Source: Mucilaginibacter auburnensis (GTDB taxonomy: Bacteria; Bacteroidota; Bacteroidia; Sphingobacteriales; Sphingobacteriaceae). Taken from it: 64,000 nt of DNA. The stretch's first letter is position 1, and every line of letters starts with the position of its first letter. The notes under the pieces are model-generated. The model was not told the DNA's origin. It ran no database searches and saw only the letters and a list, made by a program, of their open reading frames with translations. Below, piece after piece: positions 45,827-55,535 of this stretch. The position numbers and the translations under genes were made by a program. The stretch is from contig NZ_PGFJ01000001.1 of NCBI RefSeq assembly GCF_002797815.1, positions 1,736,001 through 1,800,000 of the forward strand, in the 5' to 3' direction.

Positions 45827-46189
45827 TCAAGCAACAATCTGCCTTTCAACGCTATTCACAAGAGAATCAATATCGAATGGTTTTGATATAAAGTCGTCGG
45901 GCCTGCCTTTTGGGGAATTTATATCTGCAAGGGCATGACTGGCAGATATCATTATAATGGGTATGGTATAAGTTTCAACATTAGATTTTATCTGGCTGCA
46001 TAGAATGCGACCATCCATGTTGCCTAACATGATGTCTAAAATGATGAGGTCGGGTTTATATGTTCTTATTTTATCAAATAAAGTATGACCATTGGTTAAG
46101 GTTTCAACCGTATAACCGGAATCCTCTAAAACATATTGTATCACCTCAAGAATGTCCTTGTCATCATCAACCACCAAAATCCGTCTCAT
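45827..46189 (-). CDS. Stand-alone response regulator
   Basis: 120 residues: one CheY-like receiver. Acidic pair DDD at 8-10, phospho-acceptor Asp52 (LIILDIMLG), Ser82/84 switch region (ISAS), Lys103 (ISKPFD). There is no output domain. It may act by protein contact or in a phosphorelay. Partner kinase unknown; candidates in the window are the sensor kinases at 4.8 and 50.5 kb. Starts just after the M16 terminator and ends at palindrome E. Confidence 0.93.
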   Translation of the reverse strand: MRRILVVDDDKDILEVIQYVLEDSGYTVETLTNGHTLFDKIRTYKPDLIILDIMLGNMDGRILCSQIKSNVETYTIPIIMISASHALADINSPKGRPDDFISKPFDIDSLVNSVERQIVA

Positions 46190-46216
46190 CGTATTAAGTA
46201 TATATAAATATAAAAA

Positions 46217-46257
46217 GGTACAGCAATTACTGCGTCATAGCAAGCAATTGCTGTACC
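46217..46257 (-). terminator. Terminator downstream of the M16 gene
   Basis: A 12-bp perfect stem (GGTACAGCAATT / AATTGCTGTACC) with a 17-base loop, followed on the minus strand by TTTTTATATTT. It lies about 130 bases past the peptidase stop and just before the response-regulator start. Confidence 0.75.
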
Positions 46258-46385
46258 AATATAGTTTTCAACTTATTATTTAGTTGATTTTGGTCGTAAT
46301 ATTTCTTAAAAAAGTATTAGAGCCATGCTACAGAACTTTTATTACAAAACTACTGACTGTTTTTACCTACAATTAATTTATACAC

Positions 46386-49319
46386 TTAAAAACCAAATAT
46401 TTGTTTCAGATCAGGTTTTACCAAGGTGCCGTACTTTTTTAAATCATCGTCGGTCACTCTTTTTTCTGATGCCACTATACAGTAGGTGTAAGCCTTGTTT
46501 TTTAAGTGTGCATCATGAAAGGCTTTCAGATCTGCAAACGTCATTTTTGGTATGCTTTCAAATGTAGTTTTGCGCAGATCGTAATCTAAAGCCAGGCGCT
46601 TTGCACTCAAATAACTCATAATTATGTTGTCTTCTGTAATGCGTTCTGTCTCTATTGATTTACGAACATTGTCTTTTGCCAGTTCTACGCCGTCATTTGA
46701 TTCGGGCAAGGTGGTAAGCAAGTCATTCATGCCTTTTACGGCTTCGTTTAATTTATCGGCTTGTGCACCAATATAAGCAGCAAAAAAGTCTCTGTCTTCT
46801 TTTTTGCTTGGCGTTACATATTGCGCGAAGGTAGAATAAGCCAGCGCTTTTGACTCACGCAGATCCTGCAACACTATTGAACTGAAGCCGCCGGTACCAA
46901 AGTAATTGTTAAACACTTCAACGCTTGCTTCTTTAGCCGGATCAAAAGGGGTGTCATTACGTATCCAATATATCTCAGCCTGTACCATATCGTAATTGGC
47001 AAAAAGTACCTGGTTTGCAGTAGCATCTACACGGGTAAATTTGGCAGCAACCGGATAAGCTGTAAATGATGCAGGAACTTTGTGTAACGCAGCAACTTCT
47101 GCACCCGCTTCTGCTGCAGTTTTAGGGCCATAATATAAAATTATGTGGCTGTAGTTATTTAACTCATGCAATACCTTGATCAGGTCTTGAGACGTTACAG
47201 CATCCAGCTCCTCGTTTGTTAAGCCGTAGTTGTAAGGATTTTTAGGTCCGTATTGCGCGTAACTCATCAAACCCTGCATAATGGCCGATTTGTTTATTTT
47301 TTGATTTTCGCGTGAGCGTTTTATTCTTGCCTTAAGGCTGGCCAGCGCTTCTTCGTCTGCTTTACAATTTAATAAAAGGTCTTCGTAAAGCTTAATGGTG
47401 GCTCCAAAATTTTCCTGCAATCCGTTAAAACTAACAGTAGTAATTTCGTTACCGGCGCTCAAGCTGTATGACGATGCCAGTTTATAAAAAGCTTTGCTAA
47501 AATCTTCAGAAGTTTTGCTACCGGTTCCTAAAAACTGCAAATACTGAGCTGCTAACGGTAATAGTTTGTTGTTCCAGCCGCCCATCTCGTAACGGTAGTA
47601 TAAACGGAACAAACTGTTGTCAACGTTTTTAACTGCTAAAACATCTAAGCTGCCTGCTTTGGCGCGCTGTATATCTTTTTGATAATCTAACCACACGGGT
47701 TTGATGTTAACCGTTGGCATAGCCGATACCTGTTTTAAAAACGGCGACTGTGCGGCCGAATTTACATCAACAGGAGTAATGGCCGGTTTATCAACTTTAA
47801 CTATGTTTTTGTCTTCGCCCTGGTGCTTGTAAACAATAACGTAGTTTTGGTTATTTAAATATTTATTGGCAAACGCCACTATTTGCGGTTTGGTAACGGC
47901 TGATAGCTCTTTGATAAGGCCAACAACATTTTTCCAGTCAACGCCTGATGTAAATGCGCTCATCAGGTCATCTGCACGTGATGAGTAATCCTGATTTTGC
48001 TGCAGCAGGCGTTTCTTTTCATTATTAACGATAGACTGGATCAGATCATCAGAAAACTCTCCGTTCCTTAGTTTTGCTATCTCGCCCAGCATCAGGTCAC
48101 GCACTTCATCTAATGATTGACCTTTAACGGGATTACCGCGCAACAATAATACACCGTAATCTTTTAGTGCATAGCTACCGGCGGTAGCGCTTAATAATTT
48201 TTGTTTTTTAACCAGATCAAGGTCAAATAAGCCTGCTTTACCGTTGGTTAAAATTGAACCCATCAAATCAAGTAGGCGTGCATCGCGGGTATTGGCTCCC
48301 GGGAAACGGAAAGCCATGGTTACGCTCTCTGCATTGGGGCCATAAACATCGGCTTTAACCGGACTGGTTATTGCCTGCTCCGGATCAAACTTGTAAGGAG
48401 GGATGGCTTTTGGTTTCATGTATTTGAAAGCCATATCAATTTTCTTGATCACTACGTCCGGATTAAAATCTCCCGACATGATCACACCCATGTTATTGGG
48501 AACATAGTAATCATTGTAGTAACGGCGTATATCCACTAAGGATGGGTTTCTTAAGTGCTCAACAGTACCAATAGTGGTTTGCTTGCCATAATTGTTGTTA
48601 GGGAACAGCAATTTAAACATCGCCTCATTCACTTTTCTGCCATCATCATCAAGCGTGCGGTTCTTCTCTTCATAAACAGCTTCCAGTTCTGTATGAAATA
48701 TCCGCATAATTGGGTTGCGGAAACGCTCTGCCTGCACTTTCAGGTATTTATCAACAGCGTTTGCAGGAATATCTTCGGTATAAACAGTTTGCTCAAATGA
48801 TGTAAAGGCATTGCTGTTTTGTCCGCCCATGGCAGCCATCATTTTATCATACTCGTTAGCAATGGCATATTTTGCAGCCTCGCCAGATGCTTTGTCTATC
48901 TCTTTATATATTTCTTTACGTTTAGCTTCATCAGTAGTATTGTTATACTGCTCATAAAGCGCGTCAATTTTTGCAAGCAAAGGTTTCTCTTTAGCCCAGT
49001 TTAATGATCCGTAAACATCTGTTCCTTTAAACAGCATATGTTCCAGGTAGTGCGCTAAACCCGTATGGTTTGCCGGGTCTGTTTTACTGCCGGCTTTTAC
49101 GGCAATGTAAGTTTGCACACGCGGCTGCTTTTTTGTGGGGCTAAGTATAACCGTTAAGCCGTTTTTTAACGTGTAAAAACGTGAGTTGGTGGGGTCGCCA
49201 GGTACATACTTGTAGGTATAACCACCGGCTGTGGCTTGTTTCCAGGCATTGGTTGTTTGTGCGCTCAACTGTTGGGCTATCACAAACAAAAATGCAATAA
49301 GTAGGATTTTATGTTTCAT
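46386..49319 (-). CDS. M16-family zinc peptidase (two-lobe pitrilysin type)
   Basis: 977 residues with signal peptide MKHKILLIAFLFVIAQQL. The active site is the inverted zinc motif HYLEH at 90-94 (HTGLAHYLEHMLFKGT), with the third ligand region TELEAVYEEKNR. A second, inactive M16 half follows at about 540-970. Such proteins degrade small peptides in the periplasm or outer membrane. Full length for the two-lobe family. Confidence 0.93.
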   Translation of the reverse strand: MKHKILLIAFLFVIAQQLSAQTTNAWKQATAGGYTYKYVPGDPTNSRFYTLKNGLTVILSPTKKQPRVQTYIAVKAGSKTDPANHTGLAHYLEHMLFKGTDVYGSLNWAKEKPLLAKIDALYEQYNNTTDEAKRKEIYKEIDKASGEAAKYAIANEYDKMMAAMGGQNSNAFTSFEQTVYTEDIPANAVDKYLKVQAERFRNPIMRIFHTELEAVYEEKNRTLDDDGRKVNEAMFKLLFPNNNYGKQTTIGTVEHLRNPSLVDIRRYYNDYYVPNNMGVIMSGDFNPDVVIKKIDMAFKYMKPKAIPPYKFDPEQAITSPVKADVYGPNAESVTMAFRFPGANTRDARLLDLMGSILTNGKAGLFDLDLVKKQKLLSATAGSYALKDYGVLLLRGNPVKGQSLDEVRDLMLGEIAKLRNGEFSDDLIQSIVNNEKKRLLQQNQDYSSRADDLMSAFTSGVDWKNVVGLIKELSAVTKPQIVAFANKYLNNQNYVIVYKHQGEDKNIVKVDKPAITPVDVNSAAQSPFLKQVSAMPTVNIKPVWLDYQKDIQRAKAGSLDVLAVKNVDNSLFRLYYRYEMGGWNNKLLPLAAQYLQFLGTGSKTSEDFSKAFYKLASSYSLSAGNEITTVSFNGLQENFGATIKLYEDLLLNCKADEEALASLKARIKRSRENQKINKSAIMQGLMSYAQYGPKNPYNYGLTNEELDAVTSQDLIKVLHELNNYSHIILYYGPKTAAEAGAEVAALHKVPASFTAYPVAAKFTRVDATANQVLFANYDMVQAEIYWIRNDTPFDPAKEASVEVFNNYFGTGGFSSIVLQDLRESKALAYSTFAQYVTPSKKEDRDFFAAYIGAQADKLNEAVKGMNDLLTTLPESNDGVELAKDNVRKSIETERITEDNIIMSYLSAKRLALDYDLRKTTFESIPKMTFADLKAFHDAHLKNKAYTYCIVASEKRVTDDDLKKYGTLVKPDLKQIFGF

Positions 49320-49369
49320 GATGTATAATGGGGTGTTATCGCAATAAAAGTATCTAAAAAATTACACAT

Positions 49370-49398
49370 AAAAAAAGCCGGCGTAAGTAACGCCGGCT
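49370..49398 (-). terminator. Terminator after RRM gene
   Basis: An 8-bp GC-rich perfect stem (AGCCGGCG / CGCCGGCT) with a TAAGTAA loop; on the minus strand it is followed by a T-run (seven Ts). It lies 28 bases after the RRM stop. Confidence 0.88.
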
Positions 49399-49426
49399 CA
49401 TTATTTAATTTTTTTAAACTATTATA

Positions 49427-49885
49427 TTAATAATCTGAATCTTCGCTGCTACGACCACGGTAACCGCTGTTTCCGCCGCGTCTGTCGCCACCGCCACCTC
49501 CGCTGTTTCTGTCTCTGTTGTAGCCACCGCCACCGCCGCCGCGTCTGTCGCCGCCACCGCCGCTATTTCTATCGCGATAGCCGCCACCGCCGCCGCCAAA
49601 GTTTCTGTTGCCGCCGCCAAAGCCGCCGCCACCTGCAGGGCGTTCTTTTTCGCGTGCTTCACTAACCGCAATGTTTTTGTCCATAACTTGTCTTTCGTTA
49701 AGTTCGGCAATGGCATTAGCGGCCTCTGCATTGTCGGGCATTTCAACAAACGCAAAGCATTTGCTTCTGCCTGTCTCGCGATCCATAATTAAGTTAACAG
49801 ATTTTACCTCTCCGTAAGGGGCAAACAGGTCTGCAATTTGGGCTTCCTGAAATTGATAGGGCAGCCTGGCTACAAAAATTTTCAT
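49427..49885 (-). CDS. Glycine-rich RRM RNA-binding protein
   Basis: 152 residues. Residues 1-80 are one RRM: RNP2 IFVARL, RNP1 SKCFAFVEM, aromatic residues at the expected positions. The tail is low-complexity Gly/Arg/Asn/Asp (repeats of GGGGYRDRNSGGGGDRRG) like RGG boxes. Such proteins are common in Bacteroidota and plant organelles and bind RNA in cold or stress conditions. Cytoplasmic. A TAGTGTA-AACA-TACACTA inverted repeat lies 42 bases upstream. Confidence 0.92.
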   Translation of the reverse strand: MKIFVARLPYQFQEAQIADLFAPYGEVKSVNLIMDRETGRSKCFAFVEMPDNAEAANAIAELNERQVMDKNIAVSEAREKERPAGGGGFGGGNRNFGGGGGGYRDRNSGGGGDRRGGGGGGYNRDRNSGGGGGDRRGGNSGYRGRSSEDSDY

Positions 49886-49926
49886 TAAACTATAAGTGTG
49901 TTGATTAAAAAGCTAAAGCAATTTTA

Positions 49927-49944
49927 TAGTGTAAACATACACTA
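49927..49944. promoter_or_regulatory. Inverted repeat upstream of the RRM gene
   Basis: TAGTGTA-AACA-TACACTA, a perfect 7-bp inverted repeat 42 bases before the ATG. It could be an operator or a leader hairpin. Confidence 0.3.
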
Positions 49945-50008
49945 ATAAATTTATAAACAATTACATAGCAAACTATAATTTGTTTTAAAAAGTTAAATGC
50001 TTTGAAAC

Positions 50009-50368
50009 TTATTTTATCAGGTGGTTTACTTTCTCAACCAATTCGGTCAAATCAAAGGGTTTATTAATAATGGCATCACATCCGTAAGCAAATAATTCGT
50101 CGGCGTGATTTACGTAGGCAGAGAAAATAATTACGGGTACGTGCTTAAAGTTGGGGTGCGATTTGATCTGTCGGCAAAGTTCGCCGCCGTTGGTGCCCGA
50201 AACGCGGTAATCTAATATAACCAGGTTAGGATCAAACTCCTCAACCATGGGTATAACGTCTGTACTTTCGGACGTACTTTTTACATCAAATCGTTCATAT
50301 GATAATGTTTCATGAACAATATCCAGAATGTCTTCGTTGTCGTCAAGAATAAGAATGCGTTTTGACAT
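50009..50368 (-). CDS. Stand-alone response regulator
   Basis: 119 residues from the ATG at 50368 (MSKRILILDDNEDILDIV); a much longer frame upstream is not receiver sequence. A complete CheY-like receiver: acidic DD at 9-10, Asp53 phospho-acceptor (LVILDYRVSG), Ser83 (IFSAY), Lys103 (INKPFDL). No output domain. It is divergent from the four-PAS histidine kinase, so the two are probably partners. The promoter shows a TACTTTTG box at 50461-50468 on the minus strand. Confidence 0.93.
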   Translation of the reverse strand: MSKRILILDDNEDILDIVHETLSYERFDVKSTSESTDVIPMVEEFDPNLVILDYRVSGTNGGELCRQIKSHPNFKHVPVIIFSAYVNHADELFAYGCDAIINKPFDLTELVEKVNHLIK

Positions 50369-50460
50369 TTGTAAATGTTTAATATTCCGTATAAAGATCT
50401 GCAAATGTAAATGCTCCACGGAGCAACGCCTCTGACAAGTATTGTGGAATATGTTTACTG

Positions 50461-50468
50461 CAAAAGTA
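50461..50468 (-). promoter_or_regulatory. -7 box for the response regulator
   Basis: TACTTTTG on the minus strand, an exact TAnnTTTG box followed by CAG. The leader it would give contains the small palindrome TGCTCCACGGAGCA (50411-50424). Confidence 0.4.
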
Positions 50469-50545
50469 ATTATTTTTTTTATTATGAAAATGTTTACAAA
50501 AAAAACTGTCTGCAACTAAATGTAATTATTTACGTATTTTAACAT

Positions 50546-52825
50546 GTGCAACAATTACCTCCAACATCTGCCGGCTTTAACGAAAAATTGTTTTTACATA
50601 CTTTTCAACTTGCGGGTACTTCTGTCATAATAAACGCCTGCAAGTTATACACCATTGTTGCTGCCAGTAATTCTTTCGCAAAAACATTCGGCTTTGAACC
50701 TACCGATTTAGAAGGGAAATATTTTTTTGATATTTTTTTAGATAATAATAACGGAGCAATAACCATATTAAAAAGTAATTTTAATATGGTTGTTGCAGAA
50801 AAAAGCAGATCGCAGGTAGCTGCTTATCCCGTTAATTCACTAATGGGAGCTTCAACTGTCAGCTATTGGTCGGCCACTAATGTACCTTTGCTTGATGAAA
50901 ACGGAGAGGTGGCTTATATTATACATACTCCCGTAAATATAACAGACCAGATCAACCTGAAACATGAGCAGGCTGCCCGCATGCTTAATTTGCAGATACA
51001 GCAGGAACGCATGAACGAGTTGTTTATGAAAGCCCCTGTTGGTGTAACCTTTTTAAATAGCAACAACTTTATTATTGAATACGCCAACAGCGCTATTTGC
51101 GAAATGTGGAACCGGTATTTGTCCGAGGATGTAGTTGGCAAACCGGTTTTTGATGTAGTACTTGAAGCTGCTGAATTGCGTATTATTTTAGAAAAAGTTG
51201 TTAGAACGGGCAACCATTTTACTGCTACAGATGCGCCTGTTTTGTTGGGCAGGAATGGCGAGATAAAAACCTGTTACTTTGACCTGATATTTGAACCGCT
51301 GCGCGATGGAGAAAATGTTGTATCAGGCATTATTTGCATTGCTGTTGATGTAACCGAAAAGGTGGAAGCCAGATTGAAACTGGAGGATGCCGAACAGCGC
51401 CTGCGTTTGGCAACCGAAGCAACAGGGCTTGGCACGTGGGACCTTGATCTGCGAACCGAACGTATAATCTATTCGCCTTGGATAGCTGAGATATTTGGTT
51501 TTTCAGTCGAACAAGAGTTGACCCACCGCCAGATGTTTGACTGTATTCATCCTGATGATATTGCAATGGTGCGTAAAGCTTTTGAAACAGCCATACAGTC
51601 GGGACGTTACTTTTATGAGGCGCGCATAGTTTGGAGCGATGGTACAATAAGATGGATACGCACCATAGGTAAGGTTATTTATAATAACAGGCATGAACCT
51701 GTAAGAATGCTGGGTACTATTAATGATGTTACCGCTCAACGCAGCATTATTAATGAGTTAAAGGCCAGCGAAGAGAACCTGCGACTGGCCACCGAAGCCG
51801 CAGAGTTAGGTACGTTTGATCTGGACCTGATTAAGGGTACAATGGATTGGGACAAACGTTGCCGCGAATTATTTGGTATTTACACCCCAAGGCCGGTTAA
51901 CTACCAGCATGATTTTTTAACCGGACTGCACCCTGACGACCGTGAACGCGTAGCTGCAGTTATTGCCAACTGCATGAACAAAAGCGTCAACAACGGCGAT
52001 TATGATGTGGAGTACCGAACAATTGGTGTGGAAGATGAAAAATTACGCTGGATACGCGCCAAGGGTAAGGTATTTTTTGACGAGGGAGACAGGCCGGTAA
52101 GGTTTATGGGGGCGGTGATTGACATTACCGAGAACAAACTGGATGAGATACGTAAAAATGATTTCATTGCCATGGCCAGTCATGAATTGAAAACACCGCT
52201 CACGTCCCTCAAAGCTTACATACAGCTACTGCTGATGAAGGCGCGTAAAACCGATAATGAATTTTTAATATCATCGTTGAAAAAGTCGGAGAACCAGGTT
52301 AACAAAATGACCTCGCTTATTTATGGTTTTCTTGATCTGTCAAAAATAGAGGCCGGAAAGCTGAAGCTTAACTTGTCTGAGTTTGATATGAACACAGTTA
52401 TTGAAGAAGTGATAGCCGAAAGCGAGCCAATTGCCCCGGGATACACTATTCAATTTGAGCGCACAACTGTTCTAAATATAAAGGCTGATGCCGAGAAGAT
52501 AAGCCAGGTATTGGTCAACTTCATCAGTAACGCCGTTAAATACTCGCCTAAACACAGTACCATAAAAGTGGTGGCCATGCAAAAAGACGGATTTGTTAAA
52601 GTAGCCGTTCACGATGAAGGAATAGGCATTGATTCAGAAAGTCAACGCCATATTTTTGAACGTTTTTATCGTGTAGATCATCCCGAGACCAAGGGTTTTT
52701 CGGGCTTTGGTATAGGGCTTTACCTGTCTGCCGAGATCATAAAACTACATAAAGGTGTAATAGGAGTGGAGAGTAAGGAAAACGAAGGTTCTGCTTTTTA
52801 TTTTGAATTGCCTGTTAATTTCTAA
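50546..52825 (+). CDS. Four-PAS sensor histidine kinase (soluble)
   Basis: 759 residues; GTG start, since the first internal Met is far inside the first PAS domain. Four PAS domains lie in order at about 20-130, 150-270, 280-400 and 408-530; the last two carry the LRLATEA..GTWDLDL / GTFDLDL pattern of PAS_3. The kinase core has SHELKTP (His546) and a HATPase_c with NFISNAVKYS, DEGIGID and GFGIGLYLS. No membrane helix, so sensing is cytoplasmic. Divergent from a stand-alone receiver that is the probable partner. The stop overlaps the stop of the convergent BamA-like gene by two bases. Confidence 0.92.
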   Translation: MQQLPPTSAGFNEKLFLHTFQLAGTSVIINACKLYTIVAASNSFAKTFGFEPTDLEGKYFFDIFLDNNNGAITILKSNFNMVVAEKSRSQVAAYPVNSLMGASTVSYWSATNVPLLDENGEVAYIIHTPVNITDQINLKHEQAARMLNLQIQQERMNELFMKAPVGVTFLNSNNFIIEYANSAICEMWNRYLSEDVVGKPVFDVVLEAAELRIILEKVVRTGNHFTATDAPVLLGRNGEIKTCYFDLIFEPLRDGENVVSGIICIAVDVTEKVEARLKLEDAEQRLRLATEATGLGTWDLDLRTERIIYSPWIAEIFGFSVEQELTHRQMFDCIHPDDIAMVRKAFETAIQSGRYFYEARIVWSDGTIRWIRTIGKVIYNNRHEPVRMLGTINDVTAQRSIINELKASEENLRLATEAAELGTFDLDLIKGTMDWDKRCRELFGIYTPRPVNYQHDFLTGLHPDDRERVAAVIANCMNKSVNNGDYDVEYRTIGVEDEKLRWIRAKGKVFFDEGDRPVRFMGAVIDITENKLDEIRKNDFIAMASHELKTPLTSLKAYIQLLLMKARKTDNEFLISSLKKSENQVNKMTSLIYGFLDLSKIEAGKLKLNLSEFDMNTVIEEVIAESEPIAPGYTIQFERTTVLNIKADAEKISQVLVNFISNAVKYSPKHSTIKVVAMQKDGFVKVAVHDEGIGIDSESQRHIFERFYRVDHPETKGFSGFGIGLYLSAEIIKLHKGVIGVESKENEGSAFYFELPVNF

Positions 52826-54045
52826 AAAGCCTCCCCAACACTCAGCATAAACATGCGCTGACCCCTGCTTATGCCATAGTCCAGGCCAATATTGGTATCA
52901 GATGCTTTGTTGAACTTTATGCGCATGCCTGCACCTGCGGCCGGGTTAATGTATTTAAATTTTCGCGAGTTTACCTCGCTGGCAGAGCTGGCGTTTGCAA
53001 ATACCACAAACCCTAATAATCCATTACGGGTAATATCCCGGCGGTATTCCACTTCTAAATAAACCAGGCTCTCACCACGATAGCGGTTTTGCAATATACC
53101 CCGACCAGACCGTTGCCCGGGTTCCATACCAATGGCGGGTAAGTTAAGATAGGGCGTGCGTTGCGTTAGGGTGGTCCAGTAATAAGCCCAGAAAGCTACC
53201 ATGTTTTTTTTCGGGCCGTCGCTTAGTTTCTCATATTTCCTTACATCAATATATAAGGAACGCCAGTTGTCTGTACTCCCCAGCGCCTGGTAGTTGAGGC
53301 GATAAATAAAATTGCCATACCATCCCGGCAATGGGTTAAGCGAGTTGTTTCGACTATCATATAGTACATTGAACGTTGGGCCCAAAGAAAATGAGCTCCC
53401 ATTTGCAGTGGTTCCGTAGTTATAATTGGTAAATTGCCGAAAACTCATTTTTGCGCCGCCATCGCTGTCTATGTTAAAATAATAGTCCAGATTTATACCA
53501 ATACCCAGATACAAGTAGGAGGTAACACGTTTAACAATGCTTTGATAAACGCGCAAGTACTTATAGTCAACCAAAAATTTTTGGTCATCGGGTTGCCCGG
53601 CACCAAGCCCCCACGTATACTGCGGATAAACCATATAGCGCGTATCTCCCTGAATATTGAACATGTTATTTTTTAGCCAGATATTAGAACGTATAGGCAA
53701 TCCATAACGGCCGCTAAAGTTAAGATATGGTGTAAAGTTGACGTTAGACAGGTAAGTAGTTCGCGGGCTGCCCAAATAAAAGCCCGCGGTAGTTGAGGTT
53801 AGCAGCATCCTGTTTGGGCCGGCATCTGCTGATGAAACCGGTAAAATGGAAAAGTAGATACGTTTACCTGCGGTATCAGGTGTACGTTGGCTTTGAATCT
53901 TAAATACATCCCGTCCAATATCAATCAAGTCTGTTTTATTGGCTGTATCAATAACATTTTTGTTTTTAGGGTGATCACTACTAATTTGGGCGTAGAGTGT
54001 TACAGGAGCGGCACAAAAAATAAAAATCAGTATATGTTTAAGCAT
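52822..54045 (-). CDS. BamA/TamA-like outer-membrane barrel protein
   Basis: 407 residues, signal peptide MLKHILIFIFCAAPVTLYAQ. The mature part is the bacterial surface-antigen barrel of the Omp85 family: FYLGSPRTTYLSNVNFTPYL, WGLGAGQPDDQKFLVDYKYL, LGIGINLDYYF, YNPAAGAGMRIKFNK-like YINPAAGAGMRIKF. POTRA domains are absent, so it is not BamA itself. Function in secretion or outer-membrane assembly unknown. Convergent with the histidine kinase. Confidence 0.87.
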   Translation of the reverse strand: MLKHILIFIFCAAPVTLYAQISSDHPKNKNVIDTANKTDLIDIGRDVFKIQSQRTPDTAGKRIYFSILPVSSADAGPNRMLLTSTTAGFYLGSPRTTYLSNVNFTPYLNFSGRYGLPIRSNIWLKNNMFNIQGDTRYMVYPQYTWGLGAGQPDDQKFLVDYKYLRVYQSIVKRVTSYLYLGIGINLDYYFNIDSDGGAKMSFRQFTNYNYGTTANGSSFSLGPTFNVLYDSRNNSLNPLPGWYGNFIYRLNYQALGSTDNWRSLYIDVRKYEKLSDGPKKNMVAFWAYYWTTLTQRTPYLNLPAIGMEPGQRSGRGILQNRYRGESLVYLEVEYRRDITRNGLLGFVVFANASSASEVNSRKFKYINPAAGAGMRIKFNKASDTNIGLDYGISRGQRMFMLSVGEAF

Positions 54046-54166
54046 TAGCAGTATTAAAACTCATTGTAATAACGGTAGAATATACGATTTGTGCTTTGCA
54101 TTATTTAAAAAAACATAAATCCAACATAAATTACCTTAGCCCAACACACACTTTAACCAAAAAAAC

Positions 54167-54174
54167 GATCTTTG
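54167..54174 (+). promoter_or_regulatory. -7 box adjacent to the MFS start
   Basis: GATCTTTG, one off TAnnTTTG, followed by CGGCCTA and the ATG at 54182. A start about 7 bases downstream would give an essentially leaderless message. Confidence 0.35.
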
Positions 54175-54181
54175 CGGCCTA

Positions 54182-55402
54182 ATGACAAAAAAGAAATACT
54201 TTCTCACTGTGTTGATTTTAGGCTGCTTGACAGCACTTTCGCCTTTTTCTATTGATATGTATTTGCCCGGTTTCCCGGATATAGCAAAATCATTGAATAC
54301 CACTACGGCACAGGTTGCTTTGTCGCTATCCAGTTATTTTATTGGGCTGGCAGGCGGACAATTATTATACGGCCCTTTGCTTGACAGATTTGGCCGTAAA
54401 CCACCGCTATACATTGGCCTGGCAGTTTACATAGCCGCATCTATAGGCTGTTTTATGGCGGCAGACATTAACACATTAATTATACTTCGGTTTGTTCAAG
54501 CAGTGGGTGGCTGCGCTGCCGGTGTTGCGTCAATGACCATGGTGCGTGATCTGTTCCCTGTGGAGGAAAACGCTAAAGTATTTGCCTTGTTGATTTTGGT
54601 TTTAGGTGCATCGCCAATGGTTGCGCCAACAGTTGGCGGTTATGTTACCGCCGCTTTCAACTGGCATTTAATATTTGTAATATTAGGTTTGATGGCCGTA
54701 TTACTAATACCGGCTGTAATATGGCTGCCGGATACTTATCAACCTAATGTAAATTACTCCCTAAAGCCGTCACCTATCATTAACAGCTTTTGGGGTGTAG
54801 CCAAAACTCCGCAGTTTATTACCTACGCATTGGCAGGTGCCTTATCATTCATGGGTTTATTTGTTTATGTATCGGGGTCGCCAATGGTGTTTATGGAGAT
54901 ATTTAAAGTAGGCGCCAAAACCTACGGGTGGATATTTGCCGGATTGTCGATCGGCTTCATCGGTGCAAGTCAGGTCAATAATATTCTGCTTAAAAAATTT
55001 ACCAGCGAGCAAATTGCACGTACTGCGCTAACTGTTCAGGTTATTAGTTCAACCGTGTTTTTTATAGGTTCCTATTACGGCATATTCGGGTTAGCCGGAA
55101 CTATTGCTATGGTTTTTATTATGTTATGCTGCGTTGGTACTACCAACCCCAATGCTTCAGCATTGTCATTGGCACCATTCGCAACAAACGCAGGTACAGC
55201 ATCATCACTGTTAGGTGCCTTGCAGTTGGGTTTAGGCTCTTTCAGTACCATGCTTATCAGTTATTTCAATAGTCCTACTACAGTACCTATGTCGGGCATT
55301 ATGGCTGCATCGGCAATAATGGCTTTGGTAGTATTGTTGGTAGGAAGGCGTTTTATTAAACACCAGGTTAAGGCAACCGGCACTGTGGTAGGCGGGCATT
55401 AG
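54182..55402 (+). CDS. Bcr/CflA-type multidrug MFS exporter
   Basis: 406 residues; 12 membrane helices. Signature sequences of the drug:H+ antiporter-1 family: LSPFSIDMYLPGFPDIAKSL at the N-terminus, GLAGGQLLYGPLLDRFGRKPPLY (motif A), RFVQAVGGCAAGVASMTMVRDLF (motif B/C region), and SPMVAPTVGGYV. It probably exports small drugs, bicyclomycin-like compounds or polyols in exchange for protons. Ends at palindrome F. Confidence 0.92.
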   Translation: MTKKKYFLTVLILGCLTALSPFSIDMYLPGFPDIAKSLNTTTAQVALSLSSYFIGLAGGQLLYGPLLDRFGRKPPLYIGLAVYIAASIGCFMAADINTLIILRFVQAVGGCAAGVASMTMVRDLFPVEENAKVFALLILVLGASPMVAPTVGGYVTAAFNWHLIFVILGLMAVLLIPAVIWLPDTYQPNVNYSLKPSPIINSFWGVAKTPQFITYALAGALSFMGLFVYVSGSPMVFMEIFKVGAKTYGWIFAGLSIGFIGASQVNNILLKKFTSEQIARTALTVQVISSTVFFIGSYYGIFGLAGTIAMVFIMLCCVGTTNPNASALSLAPFATNAGTASSLLGALQLGLGSFSTMLISYFNSPTTVPMSGIMAASAIMALVVLLVGRRFIKHQVKATGTVVGGH

Positions 55403-55412
55403 TAGTTGTTGG

Positions 55413-55505
55413 CATTCTGAGCAATAGCGAAGAATCTTGTACGCATTGCCAACCCGTCGCTTGGTGCAGCATTATTTATAAGATTCTTCGCTATCGCTCA
55501 GAATG
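55413..55505. repeat. Word-repeat palindrome F
   Basis: CATTCTGAGCAATAGCGAAG.. on the left and ..CTTCGCTATCGCTCAGAATG on the right: 26-base arms (55413-55438 and 55480-55505) with one mismatch around about 40 bases. The motif resembles a widespread Bacteroidota repetitive element. It lies between convergent MFS and lysA and can serve as a two-way terminator. Confidence 0.85.
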
Positions 55506-55535
55506 ACAATTATTTTTTGGTGGTATTATAGATTT

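Noticed and set aside
49414..49755. An Ala/Val-rich frame overlapping the RRM gene
   Set aside because: It is the same low-complexity Gly codon stretch read in another frame.
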